The translations under genes were made by a program, and so were the position numbers. This document shows positions 58,111 to 64,000 of a DNA stretch of 64,000 bases, piece by piece. Under the pieces are notes generated by a model that was not told the DNA's origin, did no database searches, and saw only the letters and a program-made list of their open reading frames with translations. This DNA comes from Bacillota bacterium (lineage in GTDB: Bacteria > Bacillota > Clostridia > Christensenellales > Pumilibacteraceae): contig WRAY01000004.1 of assembly GCA_009779975.1 (NCBI GenBank), positions 29,635 through 93,634 on the forward strand. Reading direction: 5' to 3'. Each line of letters begins with the position of its first letter. Within the stretch, counting starts at the first letter, position 1.

Positions 58111-58200
58111 TTAGTGGTTAGTGATTTGTGATTGGCGGTCGGTGAAAGTTGAATTTATTTTGTCAACCACCACTAATCACCGGTCATCAACCACCGGTTA
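58111..58200. repeat. GGTTAGTGA/TCACTAATCACC inverted repeat
   Basis: TTAGTGGTTAGTG and GATTGGCGGTCGGTG pair imperfectly with AACCACCACTAATCACC and CATCAACCACC. Here, unlike the other copies, an AAGGAG site stands between the repeat and the next ATG. Confidence 0.65.
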
Positions 58201-58209
58201 AGGAGTATT

Positions 58210-59892
58210 ATGAGTCAAACAACTCAAAAAATAGATAAAACAAAAGTTGAAAAATTAGATAAATTATCAGGAGCGCTCTTAAGAAAGATGATTATCAACT
58301 CAGCAAAGTTGATAGACATCAATAAAGACCATGTAGACGCACTGAATGTTTTTCCTGTTCCTGACGGCGACACAGGAACTAACATGTCGCTGACCATGAT
58401 GAGTTGTGCAAAAGAAGTCGCAGCATGTCCGTCGAATGGTGTTGAAGAGATATGCGGTGCTATGAGCAAAGGCGCTCTTCGCGGCGCAAGAGGAAACAGC
58501 GGGGTAATCCTGTCTCAAATCATCAAAGGAATTGCAAATGGTCTTGCTTCAGCCAAAGAAATCAACATCAAAGCATTTGCAAAAAGTTTGGCAAATGGTT
58601 CTGATATTGCCTATAAAGCGGTGACAAACCCAAAAGAGGGAACGATGCTAACTATCATCAAGGCGCTAGCTGATAGTGCAAAAATTCACGCAAAAAAGAG
58701 TATTGAATTTCCTGAATTTTTAGACAAAATAATCATTGACGGCGAAGAAATGCTCAAAAAAACGCCTGATATGCTGCCGGTTTTGAAAAAAGCAGGGGTA
58801 ATAGATGCAGGAGGGCGCGGAGTTTTAATTCTCTTTAGAGGTTTTTACAACATTTTATTGGGAATTGAGGATGTCAACCTTAGTTTTGATGACACAGTAT
58901 CTGCTGAATTTAGCGAAAAATTCAGTGAAGGCGCTCATTTTGACTTCTCTGATTTGGCTGATATTGAATTCGCATACTGCACTGAGTTCCAAATCGTCAA
59001 CATAAAGAAAAAGACAACCGAGGCAAATATCGATAGGCTGAGAGATCATCTTGAAACTATCGGCGATAGCGTTTTGGTTATCGGAGATTTACAATTTGTA
59101 AAAGTCCATGTCCACACTAATGAACCTGGGATTGCACTGACTTATGCATTGGAACTAGGCGAGGTCGACAAAATAAAAATCGACAACATGCTTGAACAAA
59201 ATCGTGAACTTGTCGGCAAAAAACAAGAAAACTTAAAACCATTTGGAATGGTGGCAATTTGCGCAGGGCAAGGTTTAGCGGATATATTCAAAGATTTGAC
59301 GGTTGATTTTGTTGTTGAAGGCGGTCAAACGATGAATCCGAGTGCCGAGGACATCGCAAAAGCATGTGATAAGGTAAAAGCAAAAGATATTTTCGTTTTC
59401 CCGAACAACAAAAACATAATCCTTGCCGCCCAGCAAGCCAAAGCATTGTCAAAACGCAATCTTCACATAATCGAGTCAAAAGATGTTCCGCAAGGATTGA
59501 GCGCAGTTTTGGCATTTGACGGCGACAAAAGTGCTGAAGAAAACCTTGAAGCAATGACAGACGCACTCGGGTCAGTGAAAGCAGGAGCAGTGACTTATGC
59601 GGTGAGAGAAACAAGTATAGACAATCTTGATTTGAAAAAAGGTGACATTATCGGACTATGTCAAAGTTCGATTGTTTCAAAAGGCGACAAAGTTGATTTT
59701 GTCACCAAAGAACTCATCGACAAAATGATGAATGAAGATGTCAGCATGGTAACGCTTTATTTTGGAAACGATGTCAAAGAAGAAGAGGCTCAACTAGTTG
59801 CTGAAGAAATAGCAAAAAAATATACTGATTGTGAAGTAGACATTCACTTCGGCGGTCAACCGTTGTATTATTATATAGTGAGTTTGGAATAG
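58210..59892 (+). CDS. fakA: DAK2-domain fatty acid kinase subunit (YloV-like)
   Basis: 560 residues. The DhaL-like ATP-binding domain (1-200) carries NVFPVPDGDTGTNM and GALRGARGNSGVILSQI. The middle FakA domain has EFAYCTEFQIVNI, and the C-terminal domain has EGGQTMNPSAEDIAKA. It phosphorylates fatty acids bound to a FakB protein. It follows asp23 as in other Firmicutes. A FakA-FakB fusion at 18178 is a second, divergent version. AAGGAG before the ATG. Confidence 0.95.
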   Translation: MSQTTQKIDKTKVEKLDKLSGALLRKMIINSAKLIDINKDHVDALNVFPVPDGDTGTNMSLTMMSCAKEVAACPSNGVEEICGAMSKGALRGARGNSGVILSQIIKGIANGLASAKEINIKAFAKSLANGSDIAYKAVTNPKEGTMLTIIKALADSAKIHAKKSIEFPEFLDKIIIDGEEMLKKTPDMLPVLKKAGVIDAGGRGVLILFRGFYNILLGIEDVNLSFDDTVSAEFSEKFSEGAHFDFSDLADIEFAYCTEFQIVNIKKKTTEANIDRLRDHLETIGDSVLVIGDLQFVKVHVHTNEPGIALTYALELGEVDKIKIDNMLEQNRELVGKKQENLKPFGMVAICAGQGLADIFKDLTVDFVVEGGQTMNPSAEDIAKACDKVKAKDIFVFPNNKNIILAAQQAKALSKRNLHIIESKDVPQGLSAVLAFDGDKSAEENLEAMTDALGSVKAGAVTYAVRETSIDNLDLKKGDIIGLCQSSIVSKGDKVDFVTKELIDKMMNEDVSMVTLYFGNDVKEEEAQLVAEEIAKKYTDCEVDIHFGGQPLYYYIVSLE

Positions 59893-59947
59893 TTTTTTAA
59901 TAATGCATAACGCAAATGAAGAGTTAGTTTTATATCTTTTATTTTTT

Positions 59948-59974
59948 AATCCCTCTATTTATATTGGAGGGATT
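59948..59974 (+). terminator. Terminator after fakA
   Basis: AATCCCTC (59948-59955) pairs with GAGGGATT (59967-59974), followed by TTAAATTTC, a weak T-tract. Confidence 0.7.
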
Positions 59975-59996
59975 TTAAATTTCTTCGATATATTTG

Positions 59997-60025
59997 TTGA
60001 CATAATTTGCTTTATATGCCATAAT
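59997..60025 (+). promoter_or_regulatory. Promoter of lipoprotein gene
   Basis: TTGACA (59997-60002), 17-nt spacer, CATAAT (60020-60025). It gives a leader of about 210 nt. Confidence 0.65.
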
Positions 60026-60045
60026 TTTATCATATACTAAATATG

Positions 60046-60219
60046 GGGGTGCTAAAAGTTCATGACGGCATAAATGTCTATGCGGTAAATTTACAATCTT
60101 TTTTGCCTAAAACTATCTTCATTCCTTGTCAATACCGCTAGTAATGACTGTGTCATGCCGATAATTTTATCCTAAAAAATCTTCGTAAATTTGCTCGCAT
60201 TACGAACATTTAGCACCTC
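60046..60219 (+). other. Structured leader or small inverted-repeat element
   Basis: GGGGTGCTAAA (60046-60056) pairs with TTTAGCACCTC (60209-60219). Inside are CGGCAT/ATGCCG and TAAATTTAC/GTAAATTTG pairings. The ribosome site (AGGAG) lies just after the closing helix. It may be a structured 5' leader or a MITE-like element. Nothing matches a riboswitch class I can name. Confidence 0.4.
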
Positions 60220-60244
60220 TATAAATATAATTTTAGGAGAACTT

Positions 60245-61717
60245 ATGAAAAAAAATCTAAAAAAAATATTATTGCTAATGCTTTCTCTCATGCTTATTTT
60301 CAGCGTGGTGTCTATTGTATCGTGCAGAAACGGCGGTGAAGAAACAGTTCCGACGGAAAGGCTCAATACTCCAATTAATTTTGAAAAACTGAACAATATT
60401 TTGTTTTGGGGCGGTGATGCCAGGGCAATAAATGGCTATACTGTTTCAATAAACGGGCATGAAGTTACTGTTTCAGTAAATCAACTAAGGCTTAATGACC
60501 ATGTTCAGCATCTAATTTATGGTGAAAATATCATAAGAGTTCAAGCAAGAGCAACCAACGCTTATCTTGAGAGCAACTTTAGCGATTCTTTTCGTTTTAA
60601 CAGAGTTAGGGATTATGAAGCGCTTCCCGTTGCAACACAAGATGAATGGAATGAAATAGTCAATAGAACCGTTTCCGAATTCGCTTTTGACAATCAAAGC
60701 ACAAACTATTCACTAATTATGACCGAAACACTAAGAATGGATGATTTAGAGGATATTTTGCCGCTTTTAATCTCTGTGATGCTTGATGGCGAAGATGGCG
60801 GAATTGGGGCAATGATTGAGATGGTTCTTGGAGTTATGAGTACTTTTGGGATGGACTTATCGAGTTTTAATCTTGGAACACATGGAATTCATGGTGAAGG
60901 CAATTCGCTCAGGCAAAGTTTTGCACTTAACTCTCTTTTTGATGGTATGATGAGAGACCCTTTCTTTCTTGCAATGGCAAACCTGTTGGGATTTAGAGAC
61001 ATGATAGATATGCTGAATAACAGCATTGATGACATGAATAATGTTTTTGCAACATTATATAACAACTATCTTGTCTATATTGAGCCGGTTGGTGACGGCT
61101 ATTTTATCGGCGAAGCAGTTTCTGCGCCAGATGGGGCATCTCATCCTCTAGGAGCAACTATGATGCTCGGAATTGGTGAAGAAGGTGACTATGCAGCGTT
61201 TATATTTAATGAGTTCATCAGCGAATTAAAAAATCTTGCAAATTTTACTCAAGTCGGAAGCCGTTTGACAGCGACTGATGAAGCGCTGTCAATCCTTAAT
61301 GACGGGTCACAAGATTTGATAGGTATGCTGCTTTCATCAATGCAAGGCGGAGAATTTCTCTCATTTTTAGATATTGCACAAAATTTTATTGAAATATCTT
61401 TTTTTAGCATAGGACATTCTAACACTCATATTTCAACAGTGAGTTTAACTCTTGATATTGAATTTAACATTCGAGATATTTTAGAGGCAGCGGATTTAGA
61501 TCAAGAAGAAATTGACGATTTTCTAGAGATATGGGGCGAAAGGGATGATGTGGTGCAAGCAAGTATTGACATTGAAATCAATCTATCATTCGGAAACACA
61601 ACTGTTGTTTTGCCCGAAAGAAGCCGTATTTTTAAAATAGGAATAGACACAATTCCTGCTTCAAATAATATTATATTTTGCGAAGAAATTCCTTTCAAAA
61701 AAGGGGATTTAGACTAA
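60245..61717 (+). CDS. Lipoprotein with one beta-sandwich module
   Basis: 490 residues from the ATG at 60245 (AGGAG upstream). Signal peptide MKKNLKKILLLMLSLMLIFS with lipobox IVSC. Residues about 35-120 (LNTPINFEKLNNILFWGGDA, INGYTVSINGHEVTV, GENIIRVQARATNAYLESNFSDSF) follow the same pattern as the 13 repeats of the protein at 43739. The rest (about 125-490) is of unknown fold, with hydrophobic helices (LPLLISVMLDGEDGGIGAMI) and a beta-rich end. Surface-exposed; function unknown. Confidence 0.85.
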   Translation: MKKNLKKILLLMLSLMLIFSVVSIVSCRNGGEETVPTERLNTPINFEKLNNILFWGGDARAINGYTVSINGHEVTVSVNQLRLNDHVQHLIYGENIIRVQARATNAYLESNFSDSFRFNRVRDYEALPVATQDEWNEIVNRTVSEFAFDNQSTNYSLIMTETLRMDDLEDILPLLISVMLDGEDGGIGAMIEMVLGVMSTFGMDLSSFNLGTHGIHGEGNSLRQSFALNSLFDGMMRDPFFLAMANLLGFRDMIDMLNNSIDDMNNVFATLYNNYLVYIEPVGDGYFIGEAVSAPDGASHPLGATMMLGIGEEGDYAAFIFNEFISELKNLANFTQVGSRLTATDEALSILNDGSQDLIGMLLSSMQGGEFLSFLDIAQNFIEISFFSIGHSNTHISTVSLTLDIEFNIRDILEAADLDQEEIDDFLEIWGERDDVVQASIDIEINLSFGNTTVVLPERSRIFKIGIDTIPASNNIIFCEEIPFKKGDLD

Positions 61718-61720
61718 CAA

Positions 61721-63298
61721 ATGAAGACTGTCATAGTTTCAATCAGTGCGAAAAATATCCACAAACAACTCAGTGCGTGGTGTTTAAAAGTTTATGCAAC
61801 TAAGCATGGACTTAAAGTTTCGGTGGTTGAGGCAAGCGTTAATGAGGGTTTGCATGAAATAGTTGAAAAAATTTATTCTGAATATGCCGACATCGTCGCA
61901 TTTTCATGCTACATTTGGAACATTGAACTAATCAAAAAAATAGCCCCGCTTATTAAAAAATTGCAGAGTAATATCCGAATTATACTAGGCGGTCCTGAAG
62001 TTGCCCATGACGAAGAAAATAACTATCCCTTCGCCGATAAAATACTAAAAGGCGGAGAAGTTGAGTTTTGTGAATATCTTCTAGGGACGGAGTGTTGCCG
62101 CACGCACAATTTTTCAACCCCCAAAAATTTCGAAAACTTCCCCTCACCATACACGCCCGAATATTTTGCATCATTTAAGAAAAACCAAATCCCCGATATA
62201 TCAAAACAATTAATTTATATTGAAACTTCAAGAGGTTGTCTGTTTTCATGTTCTTATTGTATGTCGTCGATAACTAAGGGGGTAGAATATCTTTCCATTG
62301 AGAGAGTGAAAAATGATATTGACCTTCTTGTTAAAAACGGAGCAAAAATTATCAAATTTTGCGACAGAACTTTTAATGCAAATCAAAAAAGAGCAGTTGA
62401 AATTTTAGAATTTATTTTCTCTCTTAAAACCGATGCAACCTTTCATTTTGAGGCGGCAGCAGACCTTTTTAATGACGAGTTATTTTCAATCATCCAAAAA
62501 ATGCCGAAGGGAAGAGTGCAGTTTGAAATCGGAATTCAATCATTGAATATTGAAACACTGCAATCAATCAATCGATTGACCGACATAAAAAAGGTTCTCA
62601 AAAACATCAAAAAACTAACGACATTTAAAAATTGCCACATTCATGTTGACTTAATCGCCGGAATGCCGCTTGAAACGATTGAAACGCTCTCACATGCTAT
62701 TAATGAGTGTGTTGCAACAAATGCCAATATGATTCAATTGGGCTTTCTAAAAATGCTGAAAGGAACAAATATTCGTGAAAATGATTTTGGTGCAATTTAC
62801 TCTCATGCTGCTCCCTATGAGGTTATTCAAACAAAAACGATGCCCTATAGCGACATTATCACTTTAAAAAAAATAGAAAAAACAATCGATAAATATCACA
62901 ATTCCGGCATGTTTAAAAATTCAATTCAATATGGTTTTTCACTCTTTTCATCACCATATGCTTTTTTAAAGACATTTAGTGAGGCTAAGGGAGACAAAAA
63001 TGCATCACTAAAGAATGCCTACACCTTGCTTTTAGACTTTCTAACAACTCATGGCAGCGTCGAAAAAGCAAAACATTTCATAAAACTGGATTGTCTTCTT
63101 TGCGATCCAAGAGCCCCGATTCCTGAGGCAATAGAGCAACAAAGAAGCAAACAACTGGAAATTGAAATGCGTTCTAAATTCGAAAAAAATGCAAACTACC
63201 GCATCGAATATTTCCCATTCGACAAAAAAAACCGCCTTTTCAACTACTCAAAAAAAGACTGTGTAACAGGCGAATATAAATGTGATATATTGAAGTAA
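61721..63298 (+). CDS. B12-binding radical SAM protein (DUF4080 type)
   Basis: 525 residues. The N-terminal B12-binding-like Rossmann domain (1-125, ADIVAFSCYIWNIELIKK, IRIILGGPEV) is followed by a radical SAM domain with Cys173, Cys177 and Cys180 in RGCLFSCSYC, and a C-terminal DUF4080-like part. The B12-ligand His motif DxHxxG is not seen. The reaction is unknown; relatives are often near trmD-type housekeeping genes. Residues 122-131 (GTECCRTHNF) look repeat-derived. It starts 3 nt after the lipoprotein stop without a ribosome site. Confidence 0.9.
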   Translation: MKTVIVSISAKNIHKQLSAWCLKVYATKHGLKVSVVEASVNEGLHEIVEKIYSEYADIVAFSCYIWNIELIKKIAPLIKKLQSNIRIILGGPEVAHDEENNYPFADKILKGGEVEFCEYLLGTECCRTHNFSTPKNFENFPSPYTPEYFASFKKNQIPDISKQLIYIETSRGCLFSCSYCMSSITKGVEYLSIERVKNDIDLLVKNGAKIIKFCDRTFNANQKRAVEILEFIFSLKTDATFHFEAAADLFNDELFSIIQKMPKGRVQFEIGIQSLNIETLQSINRLTDIKKVLKNIKKLTTFKNCHIHVDLIAGMPLETIETLSHAINECVATNANMIQLGFLKMLKGTNIRENDFGAIYSHAAPYEVIQTKTMPYSDIITLKKIEKTIDKYHNSGMFKNSIQYGFSLFSSPYAFLKTFSEAKGDKNASLKNAYTLLLDFLTTHGSVEKAKHFIKLDCLLCDPRAPIPEAIEQQRSKQLEIEMRSKFEKNANYRIEYFPFDKKNRLFNYSKKDCVTGEYKCDILK

Positions 63299-63308
63299 AA
63301 GGTAAAAT

Positions 63309-63983
63309 ATGAAATTTAAAATTTTAACTATATTTCCGGATATGTTTGCGCCTTTGAAGCAAAGCGTTATTGGTCGTGCCCAAATATGCGGAGCGATTGA
63401 GATTGACATTGTTGACATTCGCTCATATTCAAAGTGTAAGCATCGGAAAGTTGATGATGAGCCTTATGGCGGCGGGGCTGGTATGGTGATGACTTGTCAG
63501 CCGATTTTTGATGCAATCCAAGCAGTTGACCCATATCATGAGTATTTAAGGGTTTACCTTTCCCCAAAAGGCGAAGTCTTAAAACATTCACTCTCAAAAG
63601 ATTTATCTAAAAATCATGACAAAATACTTCTTTTGTGCGGACACTATGAAGGGGTTGACCAAAGAATAATTGACCTAATGATTGACAAAGAAATTTCAAT
63701 AGGCGACTTTGTTTTGACGGGCGGAGAACTTGCCGCAATGGTTTTTGTTGATGCGGTGTCAAGACATATCGGGGGAGTTTTGGGAAATGAAGAAAGTTCC
63801 CAAGACGAGAGTTTTTCGTCAAACCTATTGGAATATCCTCAATACACAAGACCCTTTGAATTCATGGGGCAAAAAGTTCCCGAAATCCTGCTCGGAGGAC
63901 ATCACGCAAACATCGAAAAATGGAGAAACGAACAATCAAAAATAACAACAAAAGAAAAACGCCCCGACTTATTAGGTGATTAA
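63309..63983 (+). CDS. trmD: tRNA (guanine37-N1)-methyltransferase
   Basis: 224 residues. [39 protein letters not shown] and [14 protein letters not shown] are the trefoil-knot SAM-binding motifs of TrmD, and YTRPFEF with [17 protein letters not shown] is the C-terminal tRNA-binding part. It makes m1G37, which prevents +1 frameshifting. A weak AAAGGT precedes the ATG. The window ends 17 nt after the stop; rimM and rplS are not visible. Confidence 0.97.
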   Translation: MKFKILTIFPDMFAPLKQSVIGRAQICGAIEIDIVDIRSYSKCKHRKVDDEPYGGGAGMVMTCQPIFDAIQAVDPYHEYLRVYLSPKGEVLKHSLSKDLSKNHDKILLLCGHYEGVDQRIIDLMIDKEISIGDFVLTGGELAAMVFVDAVSRHIGGVLGNEESSQDESFSSNLLEYPQYTRPFEFMGQKVPEILLGGHHANIEKWRNEQSKITTKEKRPDLLGD

Positions 63984-64000
63984 AAATTAAAAAAACATAT

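Overview
The window is an AT-rich chromosomal segment that reads with the standard code (TGA is used as a stop). It most likely comes from an uncultured, low-GC, spore-forming (or recently spore-forming) member of the Clostridia. The evidence is an IspH-ribosomal protein S1 fusion, a DAK2-DegV (FakA-FakB) fusion, the Firmicute order coaBC-priA-def-fmt-rlmN ... rsgA-rpe-spoVM-rpmB-asp23-fakA, and lipoprotein signal peptides. The species cannot be named from sequence alone. No phage, integrase, transposase gene or CRISPR array was seen.

Layout. 1-5557: the 3' part of a giant coiled-coil gene that is open at the window edge. 5581-6821: a duplicated module of XRE repressor plus divergent small conserved ORF, one copy frameshifted. 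6950-13161: cutA, plsC-like, mtnN, a 590-bp intergenic mosaic of inverted repeats, leuS and purK. 13363-17429: an unknown membrane protein, ispH-rpsA, a small protein, tRNA-Val and tRNA-Gly. 17430-20040: plsC-like plus fakA-fakB fusion, a likely route for fatty acid incorporation. 20116-21129: an alpha/beta hydrolase with a Cys nucleophile. 21505-30724: an ABC exporter followed by two exported proteins, one a 1832-residue lipoprotein. 30920-37336: coaBC, priA, def, fmt, rlmN. 37336-54715: an accessory block of small stress and detoxification genes, a huge secreted protease/repeat protein split by a frameshift, an MBL-fold protein and gene remnants. It sits where many Firmicutes keep rsmB, stp and pknB. 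54817-63983: rsgA, rpe, an unlisted 44-codon spoVM, rpmB, asp23, fakA, a lipoprotein, a B12-radical SAM protein and trmD.

Two genome-scale themes stand out. First, at least eight genes have a good sigma-A promoter whose -10 box ends only 6-11 nt before the start codon, while genes inside operons carry normal GGAG ribosome sites. This suggests leaderless or near-leaderless mRNAs for first genes. Second, several families of short inverted repeats (TGTAGGGG elements, GGTGATTGG/CCAATCACC elements, AAGTGAAAA elements) fill the intergenic space. Some have been absorbed in frame into essential genes: priA and leuS clearly, and rlmN, def and a radical SAM gene probably.

The most unusual single loci are the frameshifted protease with 13 tandem beta-sandwich-like repeats (42409-48484), the hidden spoVM with a His-rich tail (57012-57146), the duplicated repressor/small-ORF module (5581-6821), and the repeat-derived segments inside PriA and LeuRS. 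All family names are from recognition of motifs; no search was run.
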